Assembly: GCA_036268075.1 (NCBI GenBank)
Contig: DATAUV010000060.1
Location: 26,780-90,779, forward strand
Origin: DATARH01 sp036268075
Lineage (GTDB): Bacteria > Pseudomonadota > Alphaproteobacteria > ATCC43930 > CGMCC-115725
Direction: 5' to 3'
Length of the DNA stretch: 64,000 nt
Shown piece by piece: positions 1-8,307 of this stretch. A model generated the notes under the pieces. The model ran no database searches. It was given only the letters and a program-made list of their open reading frames with translations, and was not told where the DNA came from. How positions within the stretch are numbered: position 1 is the stretch's first letter; every line of letters starts with the position of its first letter. The position numbers were made by a program, and so were the translations under genes.

Positions 1-1008
1 GTCGGCCAGCCCCTTCATCACCGCCTCGGCCCCGGCCACGTCTTCTTCGAGGCTCTGGCGCACGCGGCCGTGGTCGCGGAAGGCGTCCAGCGTCGCCGGC
101 GGGACCGTGTTGACCGTGTTCGGACCGATCAGCTCGTCGAGATAGAGGACGTCGCTATAGGCCTTGTTCTTGGTGCCCGTGCTGGCCCATAGCAGGCGCT
201 GGGCCTGTGCGCCTTTCTGGGCGAGGCGCTGCCAGCGGTCCTCGGCGTAGAGGCGGTGGTAGAGCTGATAGGCGAGCTTGGCGTTGGCGATCGCGATCTT
301 GCCCTTGAGCGCCTCCAGCTTTGCCTTCTCAGGCCCCGAGGCGGCCGCGATCTTCGCGTCGAGCGCCTCGTCGGCGAGGGTGTCGATGCGGCTGACGAAA
401 AAGCTGGCGACGCTCGCGACGTGGTTCGGGTCGCCGCCCTTGGCGACGTATTCCTCGATCCCGTCGATATAGGCCCGCACCACGTCGCCATAGACCTGCT
501 GCGAGAACAGCAGCGTCACATTGATGTTGATGCCTTCGCTGGTGAGGGTGCGGATCGCCGGGATGCCGTCCTTGGTCGCCGGCACCTTGACCATCAGATT
601 GCGGCGGTCGACGCGCTTCCACAGCCGCCGCGCCTCCTCGATCGTCGCGTCGGTGTCCAGCGCCAGATAGGGCGACACTTCGAGGCTGATAAACCCGTCG
701 CGGCCCTGGGTCTGCTGGTAGACGCCCTCAAGCTGGTCGGCGCCTTCCCGGATCTCGTGGATCGCCAGCGTCTCGAAGAGAGCGGCCGGGTCGCTGCCGC
801 CCTTGGCCTCGGCGGCGCGGATCATCTCGTCGTAATCGTCGCCGTGGCCGATCGCCTTTTCGAAGATCGACGGGTTCGAGGTGACCCCGCGCACGCCGTC
901 TTCCGCGATCAGCTTCTTGAGCCCGCCGTTTTGCAGCAAGTCGCGGTCGACGAAGTCGAGCCAGACCGACTGCCCGTATTCGTTCAATTCCCTGAGCGGA
1001 TTGGCCAT
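1..1008 (-). CDS. tal: Transaldolase (3' end outside the window)
   Basis: Transaldolase of the pentose phosphate pathway, which moves a dihydroxyacetone unit between sugar phosphates in the cytoplasm. The visible 336 codons begin MANPLRELNEYGQSVWLD and contain GVTSNPSIFEKAI, the signature segment at the N-terminal side of the family; the segment VKVPAT carries the Schiff-base lysine region. The start is ATG at 1008 with GGAG at 1017-1020. The reading frame is still open at base 1, so it cannot be decided whether this is a plain transaldolase (about 360 residues) or the longer transaldolase/glucose-6-phosphate isomerase fusion. It lies 93 bp downstream of gluconokinase on the same strand, so the two probably cooperate in gluconate and pentose phosphate metabolism. 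Confidence 0.92.
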   Translation of the reverse strand, partial: MANPLRELNEYGQSVWLDFVDRDLLQNGGLKKLIAEDGVRGVTSNPSIFEKAIGHGDDYDEMIRAAEAKGGSDPAALFETLAIHEIREGADQLEGVYQQTQGRDGFISLEVSPYLALDTDATIEEARRLWKRVDRRNLMVKVPATKDGIPAIRTLTSEGININVTLLFSQQVYGDVVRAYIDGIEEYVAKGGDPNHVASVASFFVSRIDTLADEALDAKIAAASGPEKAKLEALKGKIAIANAKLAYQLYHRLYAEDRWQRLAQKGAQAQRLLWASTGTKNKAYSDVLYLDELIGPNTVNTVPPATLDAFRDHGRVRQSLEEDVAGAEAVMKGLAD

Positions 1009-1101
1009 GCCCCATGCTCCTTACGCGCCGGCTCGGCGCGGCAGATCAGTCCTTGTGTCCGTCCCAGTATAACGCGCTTGGTCTATTAGCGGTCCGGCCC
1101 A

Positions 1102-1686
1102 TTACCTGTCCAACATCGTGGCGTTCGGCCGGGACAGGGCCATGACAAGCATATCGACGATCGCCGCGGCCGGGAGATCGACCGAGACGATGATCGGATT
1201 TTCGTCCGGCCCCGGCGGCTCCAGCGCCTCGAACTGGCTGTCGAGCAGTCCCGGCGGCATGAAATGCCCATGTCGTTTCGCCAGCCGGGCCGCGATCAGC
1301 TCGCGCCCGCCGTCGAGATAGACGAGGGGCACGTCGGGCCTCTGGCCGATGATGGTGTCGCGATAGCGCCGCTTCAACGCCGAGCAGGTCACGACGCCGC
1401 ATTCTCCGCCGGCTCGCCAGGCATCGATCCGCGCCGCGATCGCGGCGAGCCAGGGCGCCCGGTCGTTATCGTCGAGCGGATGGCCGGCCTGCATCTTGGC
1501 GACGTTTTCCGGCGGGTGAAATGTGTCGGCATCGGCAAAGCGCCAGCCGAGCCGGTGCGCAAGGGCCTCGCCGATCGTGGTCTTCCCGACACCGGACACG
1601 CCCATCACCACGGCGACGCGCGCATCCTGCTCAAATTGTCGATCGCGTTCAGCCAATCTCGGCGCGTCCCGCCAAGCCTTGTTCAT
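1102..1686 (-). CDS. gntK: Gluconokinase
   Basis: Phosphorylates D-gluconate to 6-phosphogluconate with ATP. The protein (194 aa from ATG at 1686) has a P-loop GVSGVGKTT about 30 residues in, then the family segments DADTFHPPENVAKM and TCSALKRRYRD, and the GHFMPPGLLDSQFE lid region near the C terminus. A TTG 30 bases further upstream would extend the protein by ten residues, but the ATG fits better. The P-loop is further from the start than in most gluconokinases, so an internal start is also possible. It follows the permease gene by 40 bp and precedes transaldolase, suggesting one transcript. Confidence 0.9.
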   Translation of the reverse strand: MNKAWRDAPRLAERDRQFEQDARVAVVMGVSGVGKTTIGEALAHRLGWRFADADTFHPPENVAKMQAGHPLDDNDRAPWLAAIAARIDAWRAGGECGVVTCSALKRRYRDTIIGQRPDVPLVYLDGGRELIAARLAKRHGHFMPPGLLDSQFEALEPPGPDENPIIVSVDLPAAAIVDMLVMALSRPNATMLDR

Positions 1687-1726
1687 TCTCGCCGTTTCGC
1701 CGCCCGCGCGCAACAAACCCGACCGG

Positions 1727-2608
1727 TCAGCCGCGGCGCGGGTCGAGGGCGTCGCGGAGGCCGTCGCCGAAGAGGTTCAGCGACAGCACCAGGAGGAAGA
1801 TCGCGAGACCCGGCCAGATTGCCATCCACGGAGCCTGAGACAGGAAATGGCTGGCGACGTTGAGCATGCTGCCCCAGCTCGGATCGGGCGGCTGCTGGCC
1901 GAGGCCGAGAAAGCTCAGCGTCGCCTCGGCGATGATCGCGGCGGCGCTCGCCAGCGTCGCCTGGACGAGAATCGGGGCGACGATGTTGGGCAGGATGTGG
2001 CGGAGCATGATCCGCCGGTGCGGGTTGCCGAGCGCGCGCGCCGCCTCGATGTAGTCCTCGTGCTTGACCGACAGCACCTGCCCGCGCGTCAGCCGCGCGA
2101 AGATCGGCATCTGCGACACGCCGATCGCGATCATCGCGTTGGCGAGGTTGGGGCCGAGGAACGCGGCGAGCGCGATCGCGAGGATCAGGAACGGGATCGC
2201 CAGCATCGCGTCGATCACGCGCATCAGCGTGCCGTCGACGAACCCTCCGACATAGCCCGAAACGAGCCCCAGCGGCACGCCGATCGTCAGCGCCAGCGAC
2301 ACCGAGACCAGCCCCGCCAGCAGCGACGCGCGCGTGCCCCAAATCACCCGGGCGAGCACGTCGCGGCCGATCTCGTCGGTGCCGAACCAATGCAGCGCCG
2401 TAGGCGGCTTGCGCACCGCCGCCCAGTTCGTCGCGATCGGGTCGTAGGGTGAGACGAGCGGCGCCAGCACGGCGATCATGATGAAGAGGATCACGATCCC
2501 GAGCCCGACCACCGCTACTCGCCGCCGCACCAGCCGACGCAGCGCCCGGCGCCAGGGACGCTCGCCCTCATCGGCCGCGACGGCGGCGGAGACGGTCTCG
2601 GCGGTCAT
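1727..2608 (-). CDS. dppC: ABC transporter permease, DppC/OppC type
   Basis: Second inner-membrane permease subunit of a peptide/nickel-type ABC importer (293 aa). It has an N-terminal cytoplasmic stretch, a first membrane segment (VVGLGIVILFIMIAVLAPL), the OppC-like N-terminal pattern ending HWFGTDEIGRDVLAR, and a C-terminal six-helix core with the EAA loop EAARALGNPHRRIMLRHILP that contacts the ATPase. Its ATG at 2608 overlaps the dppB stop (ATGA), showing translational coupling. No solute-binding protein or ATPase gene lies nearby in the window, so substrate cannot be assigned. Position just before gluconokinase leaves open a sugar or sugar-acid substrate, which is a guess from context. 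Confidence 0.93.
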   Translation of the reverse strand: MTAETVSAAVAADEGERPWRRALRRLVRRRVAVVGLGIVILFIMIAVLAPLVSPYDPIATNWAAVRKPPTALHWFGTDEIGRDVLARVIWGTRASLLAGLVSVSLALTIGVPLGLVSGYVGGFVDGTLMRVIDAMLAIPFLILAIALAAFLGPNLANAMIAIGVSQMPIFARLTRGQVLSVKHEDYIEAARALGNPHRRIMLRHILPNIVAPILVQATLASAAAIIAEATLSFLGLGQQPPDPSWGSMLNVASHFLSQAPWMAIWPGLAIFLLVLSLNLFGDGLRDALDPRRG

Positions 2609-3546
2609 CCGCGCAGACGCGGGTTGATCAGCACATAGGCGATGTCGGCGAGTAAGTTCAGCAGGATATAGGCCATCGCCGTACAGAGGACGACGCCCTG
2701 CACGACCGCGTAGTCGCGGTTGAACACGGCGTCGACGATCAGCTTGCCAAAGCCGGGGATCGAGAAGACCTGCTCGGTCAGGACGGCGCCGGACAACAGC
2801 GCCCCGAATTCGAGCGCCCCCAGCGTCACCACCGGCACCAGCGCGTTGCGCAATGCGTGGCGCAGCACCACCCGCTTTTCGCTGAGCCCCTTGGCGCGCG
2901 CGGTGCGGACGTAATCGGCGCCGAGCACTTGCAGCATCGCGCTCCGCGTGTGCCGCATCATCACCGCGGCGATCGCGTTGCCGAGCACAAAGGCCGGCAT
3001 GATCAGGGTCAGCAGGTTCTGGCGCAGGCTTTCCGCCGGGCTGACAAAGCCCGAGGCCGGGAGCCAGTCGAGCTTGACCGAGAACAGGAGGATCAACAGG
3101 ATTCCGAGCCAGAAATTGGGGATCGACAGGCCCCACAGCGCCGCCATCGTCGCCCCGTAATCGACCGCGGTGTTGTTCCTGACCGCGGCGATGATCCCGG
3201 CCGGCACGCCGATCGTCAGCGCGATGACCAGGGCAAAAAAGGCGAGCTCGCCGGTCACCGGCAATTTCTCGACGACGAGGTCCCGCACCGGCCGCTTGAT
3301 GCGGATCGACTCGCCGAGGTCGCCATGCACGACGCCCTTGATCCACAGCACGTAACGGGTCGGCAGCGGGTCGTCGAGGTGGTATTTCTGGCGCAGATAC
3401 GCGACCACCGACGGGTCGGCATCCTCCCCCGCCAGCGCCAATGCCGGGTCGCCCGGCAAAAGCTGCTGCAGCCCGAAGATCAGCACCGACACAAAGAACA
3501 GGGTCGGCACGATCAGCGCGAGGCGGCGGATAAGGAAGGTGGCCAT
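2605..3546 (-). CDS. dppB: ABC transporter permease, DppB/OppB type
   Basis: First permease subunit of the same importer (313 aa). The N terminus MATFLIRRLALIVPTLF followed by LLPGDPALALAG is the classic DppB opening; six membrane segments follow, with the EAA-type loop TARAKGLSEKRVVLRHALRN. I chose the ATG at 3546, which starts the conserved MxxFLxRR motif; an in-frame start 18 bases upstream adds only MVWEPA. The gene is the first of the minus-strand operon and is divergent from the amidohydrolase, with 66 bp between the two starts that must hold both promoters. Confidence 0.94.
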   Translation of the reverse strand: MATFLIRRLALIVPTLFFVSVLIFGLQQLLPGDPALALAGEDADPSVVAYLRQKYHLDDPLPTRYVLWIKGVVHGDLGESIRIKRPVRDLVVEKLPVTGELAFFALVIALTIGVPAGIIAAVRNNTAVDYGATMAALWGLSIPNFWLGILLILLFSVKLDWLPASGFVSPAESLRQNLLTLIMPAFVLGNAIAAVMMRHTRSAMLQVLGADYVRTARAKGLSEKRVVLRHALRNALVPVVTLGALEFGALLSGAVLTEQVFSIPGFGKLIVDAVFNRDYAVVQGVVLCTAMAYILLNLLADIAYVLINPRLRG

Positions 3547-3612
3547 CGCCGGTTCCCATACCACGAAGCCGCGCGCCGCGTTATCCTTCGCTAGCTTTAG
3601 GAGAACTCCCCC

Positions 3613-4698
3613 ATGCTGTTCACCTGCCTGCCGCCCGGTTCACGGATCGAGGGGCGGTTTCCCGGACCGCGGCGCTATCGCGGCAAGTGGTTCACGGTCG
3701 ACATCCACTGCCACGTCCATCTCGACAAGGCGGACGAGATGGTCAAGCCGCACTGGGACCCCAACCGCGACGCGACGATGAAATTCGCCAACGAGCGCAC
3801 CCGCGCGGTGCAGGCGGAACAGGCGCGGCGGACCCATGTCCAGCTTACGTCGGTCGAGCAGCGGCTCGCCGACATGGACGTCATGGGCATCGACATGCAG
3901 GCGTTCTCGCCGGCGCCGGTGCAGATGTTCTATTGGACCGACCCCGATCTCGGCCTCGCGACGGCGCGGACGGTCAACGACAACATCGCGGATATCGTCG
4001 GCAAGCACCCCGATCGCTTTGTCGGCCTCGGCACGATCCCGTTCCAGGCGCCGGAGCTGGCGATTCGCGAATTGGAGCGCATCACCGGGTCGCTCGGGTT
4101 TCGCGGGATCGAGATTTCCTCCAACGTCGACGGCGCCGATTTCTCCGATCCCAAGTTCCGCCCGATTTTCCAGCGCTGCGAGGAGCTTGGGGTGCTCTTG
4201 TTCATGCACCCGTCGGGCTTCACCGACGGGCGGCGGTTCGGCGACCATTATTTCAGCAACATCATCGGCATCCCGCTCGAATCGACGATCGCGGTGCATC
4301 ACCTGATCTTCGGCGGGGTGCTCGACGCGTATCCGAAGCTGAAGGTCGTCGTCGCGCATGGCGGCGGGTACCTGCCGGCCTATTCGGGCCGCATCGACCA
4401 CGGCGCCTCGGCGCGGCCGGATTGCTGCGAGCACCTGAAGGAAGACCCGACCACGTACCTGAAGCGCCTGCATTTCGACACGATGGTGTTCACCCACCAT
4501 CAGCTCGAATACCTGGTGCAACAGTACGGGCCGGACCACGTGCTGATGGGCACCGACTATCCCTACGACATGGGCGAGACCGACCCGATCGGGTTTGTCG
4601 AGACCTCACCGGGGCTTAGCGACGCCGAGCGCCGGATGATCTTCGGCGGCAACGCGGCCCGGCTGTTGGGTGTCGAGGTTCCCGCCAACCTACGGTAG
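3613..4698 (+). CDS. Amidohydrolase-family metal-dependent hydrolase/decarboxylase
   Basis: TIM-barrel metal enzyme of the amidohydrolase-2 family (PF04909 type), which includes aminocarboxymuconate-semialdehyde decarboxylase. Visible metal ligands are DIHCH (H32 and H34), H199 in FMHPSG, H249 in VAHGGG and D315 in GTDYPYDMG, all in the expected order; the 361-residue length is normal. AGGAG at 3598-3602 precedes the ATG. The exact substrate is unknown; related proteins act on aromatic breakdown products. It is divergent from the ABC permease operon and is followed by a palindromic repeat that begins in its stop codon. Confidence 0.85.
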   Translation: MLFTCLPPGSRIEGRFPGPRRYRGKWFTVDIHCHVHLDKADEMVKPHWDPNRDATMKFANERTRAVQAEQARRTHVQLTSVEQRLADMDVMGIDMQAFSPAPVQMFYWTDPDLGLATARTVNDNIADIVGKHPDRFVGLGTIPFQAPELAIRELERITGSLGFRGIEISSNVDGADFSDPKFRPIFQRCEELGVLLFMHPSGFTDGRRFGDHYFSNIIGIPLESTIAVHHLIFGGVLDAYPKLKVVVAHGGGYLPAYSGRIDHGASARPDCCEHLKEDPTTYLKRLHFDTMVFTHHQLEYLVQQYGPDHVLMGTDYPYDMGETDPIGFVETSPGLSDAERRMIFGGNAARLLGVEVPANLR

Positions 4699-4770
4699 GG
4701 CGGAAAAGCGCAGCGCATTCCGCCGGCGCTGTCGGCCGGCGGAATGCGCCCGCGGCTTGTCCGCCCTACG
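4695..4770. repeat. Palindromic dispersed repeat, likely terminator
   Basis: Imperfect inverted repeat: left arm 4695-4725 starts gtagggcggaaaagcg, right arm 4737-4769 ends ttgtccgccctac, with a short GC loop. It begins within the TAG stop codon of the amidohydrolase gene. It resembles in layout the repeats at 19077 and 58067, which also open at or just after a gene end and contain GTAGG...GGG arms. Confidence 0.8.
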
Positions 4771-4817
4771 GTCCTTGCCGATCCGTTGACCGGGACACGC
4801 GCCAACCCGCGTTTTCC

Positions 4818-4843
4818 GGAACCTTGCTCGCGCCCGGCTTGTT
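4818..4843 (+). promoter_or_regulatory. Putative EcfG (general stress sigma) promoter
   Basis: GGAAC at 4818-4822 (GGAACC with the next base), followed by TGTT at 4840-4843 with 17 bases between GGAACC's end at 4823 and 4840 less one. This matches the alphaproteobacterial EcfG pattern GGAAC-N16-18-cGTT except for T in place of C. The site lies 36 bases before the csbD start, and CsbD-like genes are known general-stress targets. Confidence 0.5.
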
Positions 4844-4878
4844 TGGGGAGCACGTGTTGACGGATCGGAGTTTGAAGC

Positions 4879-5064
4879 ATGGACAAGGATCGGGTTACCG
4901 GGACCGCCAAGAAGGCGACCGGCAAGGTCAAGGAAGTCGCCGGCCGCGCCGTCGGCAGCCGACATACCGAGGCGGAGGGCAAGGTCGAGCAGGCCGAGGG
5001 CCGGGTCGAGAACGCCGGCGGCAAGGCGAAGGACGCCGTGCGCGAACTGGTCGGCAAGAAGTAG
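4879..5064 (+). CDS. CsbD family stress protein
   Basis: Small (61 aa), highly charged, soluble CsbD-like protein. The family pattern is clear: MDKDRVTGTAKKATGKVKE, then repeated amphipathic lysine/glutamate-rich helices (GKVEQAEGRVENAGGKAKD). Molecular function is unknown; in many bacteria it is induced by general stress. It sits downstream of a GGAAC/TGTT promoter-like pair and 12 bp before a DUF3309 gene that is probably co-transcribed. Confidence 0.9.
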   Translation: MDKDRVTGTAKKATGKVKEVAGRAVGSRHTEAEGKVEQAEGRVENAGGKAKDAVRELVGKK

Positions 5065-5076
5065 GAGAGGAACGCG

Positions 5077-5220
5077 ATGCGCTTCCTCCTCCTCCTCATC
5101 GTGATCCTGCTGCTCGTCGGCGCCCTGCCGCTGTGGCCGTATAGCGGCGGCTGGGGCTACTACCCGTCGGGCGGGTTGGGATTGCTGGTGATCATTATGA
5201 TCGTCGTCTTGCTGTTTTGA
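5077..5220 (+). CDS. DUF3309 family small membrane protein
   Basis: A 47-residue hydrophobic peptide with two membrane segments separated by WPYSGGWGYYPSGG. This glycine/tyrosine-rich central motif between two leucine-rich helices is typical of DUF3309 proteins in alphaproteobacteria. Start ATG 5077 follows the AGGAGAGG sequence at 5063-5070. Function unknown; the company of csbD suggests a role in envelope or general stress. Confidence 0.8.
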   Translation: MRFLLLLIVILLLVGALPLWPYSGGWGYYPSGGLGLLVIIMIVVLLF

Positions 5221-5307
5221 AGAAAGCCCGCCGCCGTTGACAGGCGCTCGCTTCGCCCCGCACCATCCGTCCCTTGGTTAGGTTGGCGGATCGCGGGAGA
5301 TGGCGGG

Positions 5308-6105
5308 ATGAATGACGGCGGCGACGGGCTCGTCCTTTACGAGTGCAGCGACAAGATCGCGACGATCACGATCAACCGGCCCGACAAGCTCAACGCGGTC
5401 AGCGACGAGGTCGTGGCGGGGCTGTCCGAGGCGCTGCGCCGGTTCGACCTCGACGAAAACGCCGAGGTCGCGATCCTCAACGGCCGCGGCCGCGCCTTTT
5501 CCAGCGGCGCCGACGTGCGCCAGCGCCAGCTTCGCACCCGCGAGGAATTCGAGAAGCTCGGCGGCCCGCAAGGCTGGGGCACCAATTCCGCCGATCTCCT
5601 GACCCGCTCCACCAACTGGAAGCCGGTCATCGCGGCGGTGCATGGCTACGTCATGGGGCTCGCGCTCGGGCTGACGCTCGAATGCGACCTGATCGTCGCC
5701 GCCGAGGGCACGCGGTTCCAGCTTACCGAGACCGCCCGCGGGCTCGGAGCGTCGCGGTACTGGGCGCTGTTCCAGTACCGCTCGGCCGCCGCGTTCGGCG
5801 ACGAGATCGCCTTTACCGGGCGGTTCTTCACCGCTGAGGAAGGGTTCAAGGCCGGGCTCTTCAACCGCGTCGCGCCCGAGGGCAAGCATCTCGACGTGGC
5901 GCGCGAACTGGCCGCGCAGGTGGCGAAGAACCCGCCGCTCAGCGTCCGCACGACGGTCCGCACCCGGCGGTGGTACATGGAGCGGATGACCCGCGAGGCC
6001 CAGCACATGGCCGCGCCGTTCCGGCTCTATCTGACCGAGGATTTCAAGGAAGCCGCCAGCGCCTTCGCCGAAAAGCGCCAGCCCCGCGGGTTCAAGGGGC
6101 GGTAG
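5308..6105 (+). CDS. Enoyl-CoA hydratase/isomerase (crotonase) family protein
   Basis: Crotonase-fold protein of 265 aa. Acyl-CoA-binding and oxyanion-hole motifs are visible: FSSGADVRQ (first oxyanion loop) and HGYVMGLALGLTLECDLIVA (second). The catalytic-loop region reads TETARGLGASRYWA, unlike the usual PEVxLGxxPGxGG of true hydratases, so the exact reaction is uncertain. C terminus EKRQPRGFKGR is the usual family ending. It precedes a family III CoA-transferase gene, separated by a large palindromic repeat; a similar pairing occurs at 59-61 kb. Confidence 0.9.
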   Translation: MNDGGDGLVLYECSDKIATITINRPDKLNAVSDEVVAGLSEALRRFDLDENAEVAILNGRGRAFSSGADVRQRQLRTREEFEKLGGPQGWGTNSADLLTRSTNWKPVIAAVHGYVMGLALGLTLECDLIVAAEGTRFQLTETARGLGASRYWALFQYRSAAAFGDEIAFTGRFFTAEEGFKAGLFNRVAPEGKHLDVARELAAQVAKNPPLSVRTTVRTRRWYMERMTREAQHMAAPFRLYLTEDFKEAASAFAEKRQPRGFKGR

Positions 6106-6125
6106 GGGTGCGGGTTCCGCACAAA

Positions 6126-6274
6126 AATCCCCTCGCCCGCATTGCGGGAGAGGGTGGCGAGCGAAGTGAGCCGGGTGAGGGCGCGGCGCGCAGCGACGCG
6201 GCTGACGCCGGGCCCTCACCCTCCCATCGCTTTGCGATGGGTCCCTCCCTCTCCCGCAATGCGGGCGAGGGGAT
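6126..6274. repeat. Long palindromic dispersed repeat
   Basis: Left arm 6126-6182 (aatcccctcgcccgcattgc ...) and right arm 6212-6274 (... aatgcgggcgaggggatt) form an imperfect inverted repeat with minor internal hairpins such as tcccatcgctttgcgatggg. It fills most of the space between the crotonase and CoA-transferase genes. The element at 31830-31961 has the same architecture and CCCTCTCC/GGAGAGGG core. Confidence 0.8.
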
Positions 6275-6286
6275 TCGTTGAGTCCC

Positions 6287-7483
6287 ATGGCCGCTCGCGC
6301 CAATACCCCTCTGGCCGGGGTCGTCGTCCTCGATTTCGGGCAGGTCTATCAGGGTCCGTACGCGTCGATGCTGATGGCGAAGGCCGGGGCCGATGTCATC
6401 AAGATCGAGCCGCCGCTGGGCGAGCCGCTGCGCCGCCGGGCGCCGCCCGGGCTCAGCACGACGTTTCCGATCGCGATGCTCAACGGCAACAAGCGCGCGA
6501 TCACGTTGAACCTCAAGGATTCGCGAGGGGTGGCGCTGCTGAAGCGGCTGGCGCTCAAGGGCGACGTGCTGCTGGAGAATTTCGCGCCGGGTGTCATGGA
6601 CCGGCTCGGGGTCGGGTGGAATGTGCTGCACGAGATCAATCCGCGGCTGATCTACGCCTCGGGATCGGGTTACGGGCTCAGCGGGCCGGATCGCGACAAT
6701 CTGGCGATGGACCTGACGATCCAGGCGTTTTCCGGGATGATGAGCACGACGGGGCTCTCCGACGGGGAGCCGCTGAAGGCGGGGCCGGCGGTCGTGGACT
6801 TCTTGAGCGGCATCCACCTCTACGCGGCGACGCTGACGGCGCTATACGAGCGCGAGCACACCGGGATCGGCCGGCTCGTCGAGGTGGCGATGGAGGAGGC
6901 CGCCTATACGACGATGACCTCGCAGATGGAGGCGCATTGGCGCACCGGCGGGGTGCCGCCGCGCACCGGCAACGCCAGCCACGGACGCGTGCCGATCAAC
7001 GTCTACCCGACCGCCGACGGCTATATCGCGATGAACCTCGCGGTCGAGGAGCACTGGCATAACCTCTTGGCGGCGATGGGGCGCGAGGAGTTGCGCGACG
7101 ACCCTCGCTACAAGGACAACGCGGCCCGGGTCGCCAACCGCGAGCTGGTCGACGAGACGATCTCGGCCTGGACCCGGATGCTTCCGAAGATGGAGATATT
7201 CGCGATCGCCCGGCAGCGCCGCATCCCGCTCGCGCCGGTGCGCAATGTCGACGAGGTCATGCGCGACCCACACATGCACGAGCGCGGGATGCTGGAATGG
7301 ATCGAGCATGACGAGATCGGCCGCATCGTGGTGCCCAACACGCCGCTCCGCCTCCACGGCGCCGACAAGGTGCCGACGACCCCGAGCCCCAAGCTCGGCC
7401 AGCACAACGACGCGGTCTACGGCGGAATGCTGGGCCTCTCGGCCGGCGAGATCGCGGAACTGAAGGCGGTGGGGGTGATTTAG
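6287..7483 (+). CDS. CaiB/BaiF family III CoA-transferase
   Basis: Transfers CoA between carboxylic acids through an enzyme-bound acyl anhydride. The 398-aa protein opens with PLAGVVVLDFGQVYQGPYAS and KAGADVIKIEPP, the standard family III N terminus; the aspartate nucleophile region is AMDLTIQAFSG; the C-terminal GQHNDAVYG motif is also typical. ATG 6287 is preferred over an in-frame TTG at 6278 because the latter lies in the flanking repeat. Substrate unknown. With the upstream crotonase gene it probably activates and then processes a carboxylic acid as its CoA ester. Confidence 0.9.
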   Translation: MAARANTPLAGVVVLDFGQVYQGPYASMLMAKAGADVIKIEPPLGEPLRRRAPPGLSTTFPIAMLNGNKRAITLNLKDSRGVALLKRLALKGDVLLENFAPGVMDRLGVGWNVLHEINPRLIYASGSGYGLSGPDRDNLAMDLTIQAFSGMMSTTGLSDGEPLKAGPAVVDFLSGIHLYAATLTALYEREHTGIGRLVEVAMEEAAYTTMTSQMEAHWRTGGVPPRTGNASHGRVPINVYPTADGYIAMNLAVEEHWHNLLAAMGREELRDDPRYKDNAARVANRELVDETISAWTRMLPKMEIFAIARQRRIPLAPVRNVDEVMRDPHMHERGMLEWIEHDEIGRIVVPNTPLRLHGADKVPTTPSPKLGQHNDAVYGGMLGLSAGEIAELKAVGVI

Positions 7484-7550
7484 CGGGCGGGCCGGGACGC
7501 GAGCGAGGCGCGGTCGTTTACCGCTACGCAGCGTCTTTCCGGATGGTTGA

Positions 7551-8270
7551 ATGGCCGCCTCCAAACGTGCCCGCCGCGCCAAGAAGAAGCCCGAATGGCG
7601 CGAATGGCTCCCGTGGATCGGGGTCGCGGTGGTCGTCGCGGGGCTGTGCGCGGCGTGGTTTCTGCTGCCGCTGCGCGAGTGGCTGGATGCGCTGCAAAAT
7701 TGGCTCCGCGGTCTCGGCGCCTGGGGCGTCGCGATCCTGGTGTTGATCCTGTTCGTGATGACGTTTTTGCCGGCGCCGGATTGGCCGCTGCCGATCGCGG
7801 CGGGCTATGTCTACGGCGTCTGGGCGTTTCCGATCGTCTATTTCAGCGTCGCATTCGCCAGCGCCCTGGCCTTTCTCGCGGCGCGCTATCTGGCTCGCGA
7901 CCGGGTCCGCGCCTTCCTCGGCCGCCGCCCGAAATACCGGCCGCTCGACAAGGCGGTGGCCGAAGACGGCTGGGCGGTCGTCGCGCTGGTGCGGCTGAGC
8001 CCGATCGTGCCGTTCAACCTGCAGAACTACGCGTTCGGCGCGACCGGCATTCCGTTCTGGCAATACCTGACGGCGACGCTGGCCGGCATCATTCCCGGCA
8101 TCGCGCTGTACGTCTATTTCGGCATCGTCGGCGAGGGGCTGGGTAAGGGAAAGGTCAGCCCGCTCGAATGGGCGCTGCTCGGCGTCGGGATCGTGGCGAC
8201 GATCGGGCTCAGCGTGCTGGTGACGCGGAAGACACAGGAAAAGCTGTCCGAGACACGAAAATCACGCTAG
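7551..8270 (+). CDS. TVP38/TMEM64 family membrane protein (VTT domain)
   Basis: Integral membrane protein of 239 aa in the TVP38/TMEM64 (SNARE-associated/VTT) family. A basic N terminus (KRARRAKKKPEW) is followed by an initial helix, a second helix, then the conserved re-entrant core containing VRLSPIVPFNLQNYAFG and ATLAGIIPGIALYVYFG, and a last helix. Family members are suggested to be lipid scramblases or transporters. The last bases overlap one copy of a 20-bp direct repeat at 8259-8278. Confidence 0.88.
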   Translation: MAASKRARRAKKKPEWREWLPWIGVAVVVAGLCAAWFLLPLREWLDALQNWLRGLGAWGVAILVLILFVMTFLPAPDWPLPIAAGYVYGVWAFPIVYFSVAFASALAFLAARYLARDRVRAFLGRRPKYRPLDKAVAEDGWAVVALVRLSPIVPFNLQNYAFGATGIPFWQYLTATLAGIIPGIALYVYFGIVGEGLGKGKVSPLEWALLGVGIVATIGLSVLVTRKTQEKLSETRKSR

Positions 8271-8278
8271 GATCGCCG
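8259..8278 (+). repeat. Direct repeat, left copy
   Basis: The sequence aaatcacgctaggatcgccg matches the copy at 8800-8819 in 19 of 20 positions. It covers the stop codon of the TVP38 gene. The two copies bracket a lower-GC segment that carries a single small gene on the minus strand. Confidence 0.8.
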
Positions 8279-8307
8279 AGCGACGGTACCGCGCCCGCGT
8301 TATTCGG

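Noticed and set aside
1727..3559. A single fused permease of about 610 residues
   Set aside because: The first half of that frame is an out-of-frame shadow of dppB. The true dppC starts at 2608, overlapping the dppB stop.
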